A stretch of 11,439 nt of DNA from Vulcanimicrobiia bacterium (lineage in GTDB: Bacteria; Eremiobacterota; Eremiobacteria; Baltobacterales; Baltobacteraceae): NCBI GenBank assembly GCA_024281135.1, contig JAMXLG010000019.1:1-11439 (forward strand), given 5' to 3'. The notes below the pieces were generated by a model. That model saw only the letters and a program-made list of their open reading frames with translations. It was not told where the DNA came from and did no database searches. Made by a program: the position numbers and the translations under genes. Shown piece after piece: positions 1-6,312 of this stretch. The number at the start of each line of letters is the position of its first letter. The stretch's first letter is position 1.

Positions 1-1410
1 GGCGTGCCAGTTTTCCAGTTCAACGATGGCACGCAAATAGCCGGCCCGAGACGGAGTCACGTCCCATTCTTTTTCTAATCGTTGTGCGAACGTATAATAA
101 ACCGCCGCATGGCGCCCCTCCGTCGACTCGAGTGCTCCGCGTTCGTTCAATTTCTCGCGCGCGTATTCGCGTGTAATCTCGAGAAGCCCGTATCGCGAAT
201 CGTCAACATCCATGTCGACGATCGCGAGGGATTTCTCGACGAGCGACGTCAGCACATCGAGCACCTCCAACTCGCTGTTCGAACCGCCCAAGCAGAACGC
301 CGTTGCAGCGTCGAGCGTGCATCCGCCGTAAAAAACGGAGAGCTCGAGAAATGCGCGTTGCTCTTCGTCTGAAAGCAACTCGTAGCTCCAATCGATCAGC
401 GCGCGCATCGTTTGCTGCCGGGGGACCGCAGCGCGATCCCCGCGGCGCAGTAACGCCAGTCGGCGATCGAGGTTCTTCGCCATCACACTTAGCGACATCG
501 CCGGAACACGCGCCGCCGCGAGTTCGATGGCAAGCGGTATGCCATCCAGAGAACGGCATATCGCGCGAAGGTTCTCATCTTCGGAATTTACTTCGAGTCC
601 GGGCGCCGCATCCCGCACGCGCTGCAAGAACATCTCAACGGTCGATGCTTCACGAAGTGGATCGACGCGAACGATGCGCTCGCCGGAAATGCGGAGCGCC
701 TCGCGGCTCGTTGCAATTACGTGCGCGTTCGGGCATCGTTCGAGCAGCGTTTTCGCAAAGGATGCGCATGCTTCGAGGACGTGCTCGCAGTTGTCGAGGA
801 CGAGCAAGAGCTGCTTGTCCTTTAACTCCGCGGTCCACGCGTCGCCGTCTTTGGGTGCATCGACGTTCAATGTCGAGGCAATGCGATGCGAAATGACGTT
901 CGAGTCAGAGACCGGCGCGAGCTCGACGAACCATACTCCGTCTGCGAAACGGTCAGCCAGTTCGTGCCCCACCTCAATTGCGAGACGTGTTTTTCCGACG
1001 CCGGCGACGCCGGTCAGCGTTACGAGGCGATGCTCCGAGACGCGTTCGCAGAGCAACGCTTTCGTACGCTGCCGGCCTACGAAGCTCGTCAGTGCGAAGG
1101 GGAGGTTTCCGATCGGCGGGGGCGCCGAAAACGCGGGTACCTGCGAACGTCTTCGGCTCTTATTCGTCGAGAGCGCGGCCCTTTCAAAACCGGCGCGGAT
1201 TTCCCCATCCAGCGAAAGCGCGTCCGCGATCAATGTGACGGTCTCGCGGTGCGGGGCGCGCCGGGCGCCGCGTTCGAGAACGCTGATACCGCCTGAGCTC
1301 ATGCGCGCCCGTTCCGCAAGTTCTTCCTGAGACAGGCCTGCAGCGAGTCGCAGTTCACGCAGCAGCTGCCCGAAGGAAAGCGTAGGCGGCTCGCGCGTCC
1401 GCGCGTTCAT
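1..1410 (-). CDS. XRE-type HTH / STAND (NB-ARC-like) ATPase transcriptional regulator, 3' end beyond window
   Basis: The reverse strand is open for 470 codons from ATG 1410 to base 1, with no stop, so the C-terminus lies outside. An in-frame TAA four codons upstream fixes this as the earliest start; no good Shine-Dalgarno sequence precedes it. Residues about 13-70 form an XRE-like helix-turn-helix (LRLAAGLSQEELAERARMS, then ISVLERGARR). A linker leads to a P-loop ATPase: Walker A GVAGVGKTR (134-142), Walker B LLLVLDNCEHV (201-211), sensor-like TSREALRISGE (234-244), and the GxP motif DGIPLAIELAAARV (289-302). The following helical part (VFYGGCTLDAA, 359-369) is the winged-helix-like region usual in this group. 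This matches predicted ATPases of the AfsR/COG3903 type, which usually continue into TPR-like repeats. Such proteins are thought to act as ligand-gated transcription regulators; the signal and target are unknown. The divergent transferase/transporter pair is a possible target (inference). Confidence 0.88.
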   Translation of the reverse strand, partial: MNARTREPPTLSFGQLLRELRLAAGLSQEELAERARMSSGGISVLERGARRAPHRETVTLIADALSLDGEIRAGFERAALSTNKSRRRSQVPAFSAPPPIGNLPFALTSFVGRQRTKALLCERVSEHRLVTLTGVAGVGKTRLAIEVGHELADRFADGVWFVELAPVSDSNVISHRIASTLNVDAPKDGDAWTAELKDKQLLLVLDNCEHVLEACASFAKTLLERCPNAHVIATSREALRISGERIVRVDPLREASTVEMFLQRVRDAAPGLEVNSEDENLRAICRSLDGIPLAIELAAARVPAMSLSVMAKNLDRRLALLRRGDRAAVPRQQTMRALIDWSYELLSDEEQRAFLELSVFYGGCTLDAATAFCLGGSNSELEVLDVLTSLVEKSLAIVDMDVDDSRYGLLEITREYAREKLNERGALESTEGRHAAVYYTFAQRLEKEWDVTPSRAGYLRAIVELENWHA

Positions 1411-1445
1411 AGGAAAAGCTTAGAGGAGCGCGCCGTGACGGTCTA

Positions 1446-1454
1446 GATAGGAGG
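1446..1454 (+). promoter_or_regulatory. Shine-Dalgarno sequence of the nucleotidyltransferase gene
   Basis: AGGAGG at 1449-1454 lies 4 bases before the GTG at 1459. It is the strongest ribosome-binding site in this part of the window and decides for the GTG start. The whole 48-bp gap between this gene and the divergent regulator offers no convincing -35/-10 pair. Confidence 0.6.
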
Positions 1455-1458
1455 CGTT

Positions 1459-2193
1459 GTGAAAGCGGTTATTACCGCGGGAGGCCCGCTAGACGGTGTC
1501 TATGCAGAGCTGGCGGGCACGCGCGTGAAGGCGCTGGCGCCGGTTCGAGGTGCGACTATGCTCGATCGCACGATTGCCGCATTGCGCGCGGTTGGAGCTG
1601 CACGTATTGCAATCGTCGGAAACGCCGAGGTGCGACGCAGTATCGACGGGCGCGTCGAGAAGATCGTCGACGATCGCGGATCGGGCGCAAAGAACGTTCT
1701 TGCAGCGCTCGATGCTTGGCCTGACGACGGTGAACCGCTGCTCTATCTTACGTGCGACATGCCGTACATCACGAACGAGGCATTGATGCAGTTCCTCGAG
1801 CGCGTTCCGCACGACACGCTCGCAATGCCGCTAACGGAGATCGACGCCTTCCGAAGTCGCTTTCCTGATGCACCGCCGTTCGGCATTGCGCTCGCAGGCG
1901 AATGTGTCGTTAACGGTGGCGTGTTTCACATCCCTGCCGGGGCGACGGCGCGCATTCGTTCCTTTGCAACCGCGCTCTTCGACGCGCGAAAGGCGCCGTG
2001 GCGCATGGCAACGATCACGGGACCGGTGCTTCTCTTGAAGTTTGCATTGAAGCGCCTATCGATCCCGGACCTTGAGGCCCGCGCGCGAACCGTGCTCGAT
2101 ATGAATGTTGCGGCCGTCCGCCATTGCGCTCCGGAACTCGCCTACGACGCAGACACCGCCGATGAATATCGCTACGCAGTCGACCACGAGTAG
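1459..2193 (+). CDS. MobA-like (NTP_transferase) nucleotidyltransferase family protein
   Basis: This 244-residue protein starts at GTG behind a good Shine-Dalgarno sequence. The N-terminus MKAVITAGG followed by VKALAPVRGATMLDRTIAAL (23-42) is the nucleotide-binding start of the GT-A nucleotidyltransferase fold: a glycine-rich loop, then a Lys-x-Leu-x-Pro-x-x-Gly segment. CDMPYITNEAL (99-109) carries the usual acidic metal-binding residue (D100), and the C-terminal YDADTADEYRYA (229-240) resembles the D-x-D-T-x-x-D element of MobA/GlmU-like enzymes. The family transfers NMP from an NTP to a sugar, cofactor or alcohol. The R-x-G-x-x-K signature of true MobA is not clear, so molybdenum cofactor work is not supported, and the substrate is unknown. 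The gene overlaps the following MFS transporter, suggesting one operon. Confidence 0.8.
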   Translation: MKAVITAGGPLDGVYAELAGTRVKALAPVRGATMLDRTIAALRAVGAARIAIVGNAEVRRSIDGRVEKIVDDRGSGAKNVLAALDAWPDDGEPLLYLTCDMPYITNEALMQFLERVPHDTLAMPLTEIDAFRSRFPDAPPFGIALAGECVVNGGVFHIPAGATARIRSFATALFDARKAPWRMATITGPVLLLKFALKRLSIPDLEARARTVLDMNVAAVRHCAPELAYDADTADEYRYAVDHE

Positions 2194-3388
2194 GGCTCGC
2201 AGCGCCGTGAATCCGGCGCTGCTTACGGTGCTATGGTTCGGCATTCAACTTGCATGGGGTGCCGTACTCGGCATTTCGCTGCAGGCGCGATCGCTGCAGC
2301 TGGGCGTCGCGTCCGCACTTGCGATTTACGGCGGTGTTTCAACAGCCGGGGCACTCGCGGCGGCGATCGTTCAGCTCGCCGTTGGACCGTTTTCCGATCG
2401 GCTACGTCGTTGCGGCGGCAAACGCGTCGGATTTTACGCCATCGGCACTGCGGTTGCCGCAGTCGCGCTCCTGGCTTTCTATGCGGCACCGACGGTACTC
2501 ACGTTTGCCGCGGCCTTTATCGTGCTGCAAGCTGCAATGAATTGCGCAATCGGACCGTATCAGGCGATCCTACCCGACGTCGTCCCGAAGTCGCGTATCG
2601 GCGTTGCATCCGGATGGATGGCTGGGATGCAAAGCGCCGGCAATGCCGCCGGCGCAATTCTTGCAACGATCCTCGGTAACACGATACCGCTTGCTGCCAC
2701 GATCGCTGTTCTGCTGCTCGCATCCTCCGCGATAACGATCGCCCATTTGCGACGCATACCGTTGCAGCCGTTGCCACAGCATCAGCCGATGCGCGTGACA
2801 CGCCCGCTCGTCGACCTGTTTATTTCGCGCGCGCTCGTCTACGTCGGGTTTTACACGCTTCTCGGATACTTTTTCTTCTACGTGAAAAACGCGCTTCCAC
2901 CGCACGCACCGTTCGATGCAACGACCGCGAGCGGCATTTGCGTGCTGCTCTTCACGCTCGTAGGCGCGCTCGGAGCAACCATTGCCGCGAAGCCCGCCGA
3001 TCGTATCGATGAACGCATCGTCGTCACCGTCGGTGGCGGAATACTTGCAGTGAGCGTCGGCGTGCTTGCGATCGTGCACGGACTCGTTCCGATTCCGGTT
3101 GCGATTGCAATCGCCGGTATCGGTTGGGGAATTTTTCTGTGCGCAGATTGGGCATTCGCGTGCCGCCTGTTGCCGCCGGGCGCACTGGCAACGACGATGG
3201 CAATTTGGAACGTCGCCGTCGTGGGTCCGCAAATAGTAGCACCCGCTCTAACAACTTTTGTGTTAGCACGTACAGGTATCTTAATGAGCGCTGCTGGACC
3301 GCGTGGGGCTTTCGCCCTAGCATGTGCCGAAATTCTCATAGGCTCAGTCTGGATCTGGCGTTTGCCTCGGCAAGCAACCGGGAAATAA
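2162..3388 (+). CDS. MFS transporter, 12 predicted membrane segments
   Basis: This is a major facilitator superfamily permease of about 408 residues. Long hydrophobic stretches alternate with short charged loops through the whole length. The loop GPFSDRLRRCGGKR (75-88) is the MFS motif A between helices 2 and 3. The stretch CAIGPYQAILPDVVP (128-142), followed by ASGWMAGMQSAGNAAG (149-164), resembles the helix 4-5 region of the sugar-cation symporter/SLC45-like part of the superfamily, so a glycoside or related solute is possible but not shown. The start is uncertain: ATG 2162 overlaps the upstream gene by 32 bases. GTG 2207, after the upstream stop, would still leave the first helix intact. 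An upstream ATG at 2105 only adds a non-hydrophobic tail. Overlap with the nucleotidyltransferase suggests translational coupling. Confidence 0.88.
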   Translation: MNIATQSTTSRARSAVNPALLTVLWFGIQLAWGAVLGISLQARSLQLGVASALAIYGGVSTAGALAAAIVQLAVGPFSDRLRRCGGKRVGFYAIGTAVAAVALLAFYAAPTVLTFAAAFIVLQAAMNCAIGPYQAILPDVVPKSRIGVASGWMAGMQSAGNAAGAILATILGNTIPLAATIAVLLLASSAITIAHLRRIPLQPLPQHQPMRVTRPLVDLFISRALVYVGFYTLLGYFFFYVKNALPPHAPFDATTASGICVLLFTLVGALGATIAAKPADRIDERIVVTVGGGILAVSVGVLAIVHGLVPIPVAIAIAGIGWGIFLCADWAFACRLLPPGALATTMAIWNVAVVGPQIVAPALTTFVLARTGILMSAAGPRGAFALACAEILIGSVWIWRLPRQATGK

Positions 3389-3444
3389 GCCCTCTGGCCC
3401 TTGTTGCACGGGAACCTAGTAAGCAATCCGTGCGTTAAGGGGAG

Positions 3445-3466
3445 TGATAGCGGAATGCGCTATCAT
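3445..3466 (+). promoter_or_regulatory. Dyad overlapping a possible -10 box upstream of the PF07833 protein gene
   Basis: TGATAGCG (3445-3452) and CGCTATCA (3458-3465) form a perfect 8-bp inverted repeat around GAATG. The right arm contains TATCAT (3461-3466), five of six matches to a sigma-70 -10 box, about 32 bases before the GTG at 3498. No good -35 stands at 16-19 bp. No T-run follows, so it is not a normal terminator of the MFS gene. An operator or an RNA hairpin are both possible. Confidence 0.35.
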
Positions 3467-3475
3467 TCAAAGCCA

Positions 3476-3496
3476 AAAAACCTAAGGAGGGTTTTT
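3476..3496 (+). promoter_or_regulatory. Small inverted repeat with the Shine-Dalgarno sequence in its loop
   Basis: AAAAACC (3476-3482) can pair with GGTTTTT (3490-3496), leaving TAAGGAG as the loop. The Shine-Dalgarno run AAGGAGG (3484-3490) lies 7 bases before GTG 3498 and falls in the loop and first pair. The stem is A-U rich and weak, so it could display the site rather than hide it. Confidence 0.45.
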
Positions 3497-3497
3497 A

Positions 3498-4808
3498 GTG
3501 AAACGACTGAGCACCGGAGTCCTGGCAGCGCTCGTTGCAGCGTGTTGTGGGCTCACTGCGGTGGCAGCGCCGACGGGTTCGCAATCACAGGGAAACAATG
3601 GACAAGCTGTGGTTGCACAAGCCGGCAACGCTCCTGCGGCGAACTTCGGAACTCCGCCGTCAGGTCAAATCCCGATTCTGTTCAACGACCGCCATGTGTA
3701 CAGCAAGCCTGACGTTCTGAAGCAAGGACGCGTGCTGGCTGCACTCGTGCGTGGAGGCACCGTCCTTATCCCGTTGCGCTCGATGTTCGAGCAAATGGGT
3801 GCGTCGGTTTCATACAACGCCGGAACGAAGACCGTCACGGTCAGCAAACCCGGCTCCGAAGTCCGCGTAACGGTCGGACGTCCTGAAGTGATAATCAACG
3901 GTGAAGCGCGTCCGCTCGACGTGCCGCCGATGATTTATCAAGGCAGCGTTCTCGTTCCGGTTCGCGTTATTTCGGAAGGTATGGGCGCTTACGTGCAATG
4001 GGTTCCCGACAAACAAGTCGTTGTCGTGCGCTATCTGCCGCCGACGCCGCCGCCGACCGCGCCTCCGACCGAGGCTCCGACGACTGCGCCGACGATCGCA
4101 CCGACGCCGACGCCGGCACCCGTTGCAACGCCGTATAAGGACATCTTCATCGCGGGCGATTACATCTTCTCACCGAAGGTGTACAACGAGTTTAGCCCCG
4201 GCAACACCGGTAAGAGCTCGTACGCAGTCCGCGGCGCGATCGAATTCGACGCGTTGAATCTCCCGTGGATGCTCGAAGGCACGTTCGAACAGTATCAATA
4301 TCCGCACAATTGTACGTCGTTCAATCCGCCGACGTCGTCGCTCGACTGTAACGTCACGACGATCGGACAGACCGGACAAGTGCAAGTGCCTGCGTTTGAA
4401 GCCCGCGACAGCGACTTCGATGCACGCCTTGGTTTGAAGGTCGCGGATCCGCGCATCTACATCGGTGTCGGATACATCTGGCGCGGCAACAACTACGGCT
4501 ATCCTCGCGAAACCGGTTTTGGTTTCGGTGCTGAAAAGCTTCCGGACCTCAACCAACCGTTCTCCGTGTACGGCAGCGTCTATTACTTCCCGAACATGAA
4601 GGGGAGCTTTACGGATCCCGGCACGGGCATCGGTTACGAGCTCGCCTATAACACGCTGAAGTACCAGATTGGCGGCACCGTTGATTTCGGCAAGAGCCCG
4701 ATCTTCCTGGACCTCGGCTGGATGGGCAATAGCCTCAAGAACAAGACCAACGCTCCGATCGACACGACTGCCAATGGACCGTACGCCGGTCTCGGCATCA
4801 AGTTCTGA
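3498..4808 (+). CDS. Secreted PF07833-type (copper amine oxidase N-domain-like) protein with C-terminal outer-membrane beta domain
   Basis: 436 residues, GTG start behind AAGGAGG. Residues 1-24 are a signal peptide: basic MKR, hydrophobic core, probable cleavage after AVA. Residues about 58-180 match the copper-amine-oxidase N-terminal domain (PF07833): VLIPLRSMFEQMGASVSYN (89-107) with TVTVSKPGSEVRVTVG, then VIINGEARPLDVPPMIYQGS (131-150) and VLVPVRVISEGMGAYVQW (151-168). Despite the name, this domain alone implies no oxidase activity; it is common in cell-surface proteins. A Pro/Thr linker (181-211) follows, then a beta-rich domain with alternating aromatic/glycine strands (YIGVGYIWRGNN, VYGSVYYFPNM, YQIGGTVDFG) ending in YAGLGIKF. 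A terminal Phe is the usual sorting signal of outer-membrane beta-barrels. I infer periplasmic display or wall binding by the first domain, anchored by a barrel. Two cysteines (272, 284) might form a disulfide. It ends in an intrinsic terminator, so it is probably monocistronic. Confidence 0.82.
   Translation: MKRLSTGVLAALVAACCGLTAVAAPTGSQSQGNNGQAVVAQAGNAPAANFGTPPSGQIPILFNDRHVYSKPDVLKQGRVLAALVRGGTVLIPLRSMFEQMGASVSYNAGTKTVTVSKPGSEVRVTVGRPEVIINGEARPLDVPPMIYQGSVLVPVRVISEGMGAYVQWVPDKQVVVVRYLPPTPPPTAPPTEAPTTAPTIAPTPTPAPVATPYKDIFIAGDYIFSPKVYNEFSPGNTGKSSYAVRGAIEFDALNLPWMLEGTFEQYQYPHNCTSFNPPTSSLDCNVTTIGQTGQVQVPAFEARDSDFDARLGLKVADPRIYIGVGYIWRGNNYGYPRETGFGFGAEKLPDLNQPFSVYGSVYYFPNMKGSFTDPGTGIGYELAYNTLKYQIGGTVDFGKSPIFLDLGWMGNSLKNKTNAPIDTTANGPYAGLGIKF
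4036..4131 (+). repeat. Degenerate CCGACG-type triplet repeat coding the Pro/Thr linker
   Basis: Imperfect repeats of ccg/acg/gcg codons code Pro, Thr and Ala in the linker between the two domains of the secreted protein. Such tracts are prone to slippage and length change between strains. They are part of the coding sequence, not a separate element. Confidence 0.6.
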
Positions 4809-4828
4809 CGAGTAGGGTATCTTGAAAC

Positions 4829-4864
4829 CAAGGAGCTTGGCTGCGGCCGGGCTCTTTGTTTTTT
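4829..4864 (+). terminator. Intrinsic terminator after the PF07833 protein gene
   Basis: CAAGGAGC (4829-4836) pairs with GCTCTTTG (4851-4858) with one G-U pair; inside, GGC (4839-4841) pairs with GCC (4846-4848) around TGCG. A run of six T (4859-4864) follows directly. It lies 21 bases after the stop codon and is the clearest terminator in the window. Its T-run reaches almost to the next start codon. Confidence 0.85.
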
Positions 4865-4868
4865 GGGT

Positions 4869-5318
4869 ATGCGCCTGGTGATGGTTTCACCAGTAGCGCA
4901 AGTGCAAGCCGTCTACCAGCAGTTCGCCGACGCTTTTCGAAGACTCGATGCAGACGCGGTGATGTCGTTGTTCATGCACGATGACTCCGTGTTTGTCTTT
5001 GACCTTCCGGGGCCGCCGCGCGAATACGTGGGGTGGGACGCATACCTGAAAGATTTGCAGCACTTTTTCGGCGCCCTCAATGCGCCGATGGAATTCACTG
5101 TGCACGACTTGCACGTCACGGTGAGCGGTGACGTCGCGTATACGCATGCCGTCGAAGAAGTACGCGCCGAAATAAAGACCGGAAAGCCGTACCATGTATT
5201 CGTTCGCGTGACAGACGTTTTGCGCCACGTCGATGGTAAGTGGCTCTTCGTCCAAGAGCATATCTCCGTGCCCATCGACATAAAGACCGGTAAGGGGGAA
5301 TTCTTGTCGCCGCCGTAA
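4869..5318 (+). CDS. SnoaL/NTF2-like fold small protein
   Basis: This is a compact protein of about 149 residues. It fits the SnoaL-like/ketosteroid-isomerase-like (NTF2) family: an N-terminal helix VQAVYQQFADAFRRLDADAVMSLF, then HDDSVFVFDLPG, a G-W-x-x-Y segment (YVGWDAYLKDL), and the strands VHDLHVTVSGDVAYTHAVEEV and DVLRHVDGKWLFVQEHIS, which end the sheet as in SnoaL_3/DUF4440-type members. Such proteins are small cone-shaped dimers. Many are enzymes of unknown substrate and others only bind ligands, so no reaction is assigned. ATG 4869 and ATG 4881 are both possible starts, neither with a good Shine-Dalgarno sequence; the in-frame TTG 4863 sits inside the terminator T-run and is unlikely. 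The next gene begins 12 bases after the stop, so the two are probably co-transcribed. Confidence 0.78.
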   Translation: MRLVMVSPVAQVQAVYQQFADAFRRLDADAVMSLFMHDDSVFVFDLPGPPREYVGWDAYLKDLQHFFGALNAPMEFTVHDLHVTVSGDVAYTHAVEEVRAEIKTGKPYHVFVRVTDVLRHVDGKWLFVQEHISVPIDIKTGKGEFLSPP

Positions 5319-5330
5319 CGCTTTAGCATC

Positions 5331-6242
5331 ATGAGCGAAGCGAGTGTTATCCGCTGGCTGCTCGACGGGGATCCCGCGATTCGCTGGCAAGTCATGCGAG
5401 ATCTGCGCAATGACCCGGAAACGGCCGTCGCCGCAGAGCGCTCGCTCGTGGCCTCCGACGGCTGGGGTCGCGCACTTCTCGATCGTCAAGCGCCCGAAGG
5501 GTGGTGGGACGGCCCTAATGAGGAAGGCTGGATGATCTCAATGGATGCGCTCATCCTGTTGCGAGAAATGGGCCTCGATCCCACGAGTGACGCAGCTCGC
5601 AACGCGATCGAACGCGTAAAAACGAATTTGAAGTGGGAGCAGCTCGACAATCGTCCGTATTTCGACGGCGAGACCGAAGCGTGCATCAACGGTGCGATTT
5701 TGGCGTTCGGAAGTTATTTCGGTGAGCGATGCGATCGAATCGTCGATCGTTTGCTCAACGAACAGCTGCCGGATGGCGGCTGGAATTGCGATGCGCCGCC
5801 CAGCGCGCGATCGTCATTCAACTCCACGATCCGCGTGCTCGAGGGATTGCTCGAGCACGAACGTGCGTGGGGAAGCACCGCAGCCATCACCGATGCGCGC
5901 GTGAAAGCGCACGAGTATTTGTTGGAGCGGCGCATGTTGAGACGACTCAGCAACGGCGAGATCGTCAATCGAAAATGGACGCGCTTCACGTTCCCGACGA
6001 TGTGGCATTACGACGTCTTGCGCGGTTTGGAGTATTTGCGATCTGCGGGAGTCAGACCCGACGACCGGGTCGCCGAAGCCGTCGAGATCGTGCGGGAGCG
6101 GCGCCATCAAAACGGCCGCTGGCCCATGAACCATCTCCATCCAGACCGGCTTGGCTTCCCGTTGGAATCGGAGACGGGCCGGGCGAGCCGGTGGAACACC
6201 CTGCGAGCCATGCGCGTCCTGCGCTGGGCCGAAGCAGGCTAG
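5331..6242 (+). CDS. Squalene-cyclase/prenyltransferase-repeat-like alpha-toroid protein, probably not a cyclase
   Basis: This 303-residue, Trp-rich helical protein shows several degenerate QW-type repeats of the terpenoid cyclase/protein prenyltransferase alpha-alpha toroid: LLDRQAPEGWWDG (49-61), LLNEQLPDGGWNCD (141-154) and RRHQNGRWP (257-265). Each repeat follows a helix (MDALILLREMGLD, INGAILAFGSYFG, VLRGLEYLRSAGV). The toroid is about half the size of a full squalene-hopene cyclase (usually over 600 residues), and no DxDD catalytic motif is present. Homologues are often labelled squalene cyclase or prenyltransferase in databases, with function unknown. It is probably cytosolic: no signal peptide or membrane segment is seen. 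It starts 12 bases after the SnoaL-like gene, with no clear Shine-Dalgarno sequence, suggesting coupling. Confidence 0.7.
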   Translation: MSEASVIRWLLDGDPAIRWQVMRDLRNDPETAVAAERSLVASDGWGRALLDRQAPEGWWDGPNEEGWMISMDALILLREMGLDPTSDAARNAIERVKTNLKWEQLDNRPYFDGETEACINGAILAFGSYFGERCDRIVDRLLNEQLPDGGWNCDAPPSARSSFNSTIRVLEGLLEHERAWGSTAAITDARVKAHEYLLERRMLRRLSNGEIVNRKWTRFTFPTMWHYDVLRGLEYLRSAGVRPDDRVAEAVEIVRERRHQNGRWPMNHLHPDRLGFPLESETGRASRWNTLRAMRVLRWAEAG

Positions 6243-6270
6243 TTCACAGGCCGGGCTGCGGGAGAAGTTA

Positions 6271-6301
6271 TTGTCAAAACCCCCGGGACCGGGAGTAGTC
6301 T
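6271..6301 (+). promoter_or_regulatory. Weak candidate promoter of mqo
   Basis: TTGTCA (6271-6276) resembles a -35 box. TAGTCT (6296-6301), 19 bp on, matches only three of six -10 positions. If used, transcription would start within about 5 bases of ATG 6313, a nearly leaderless message, which agrees with the missing Shine-Dalgarno sequence. The CCCGG-GA-CCGGG dyad at 6283-6294 falls in the spacer. Confidence 0.25.
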
Positions 6302-6312
6302 AGTTTTTAGCT

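Noticed and set aside
303..1330. Long forward open frames of 197 and 267 codons opposite the regulator gene
   Set aside because: They are antisense to a 470-codon frame with clear HTH and Walker motifs; the translations are low-complexity Arg/Ser-rich and match nothing recognisable.
3389..3420. Possible sigma-54 promoter (TGGC...TTGC) before the secreted protein gene
   Set aside because: The distance between the GG and GC elements is 7 bases instead of 10.
2570..3426. Reverse-strand open frames of 220 and 182 codons
   Set aside because: They lie opposite the MFS gene; the forward frame has hydrophobic helices and motif A, while these are Arg/Cys/His-rich shadows.
4036..4131. Triplet repeats as a CRISPR or mobile-element repeat
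   Set aside because: They are in-frame Pro/Thr/Ala codons of a linker, with no spacer structure.
6283..6294. CCCGG-GA-CCGGG dyad before mqo as a terminator
   Set aside because: The loop would be only two bases and the T-rich stretch is 10 bases away and short; it may just be spacer sequence.
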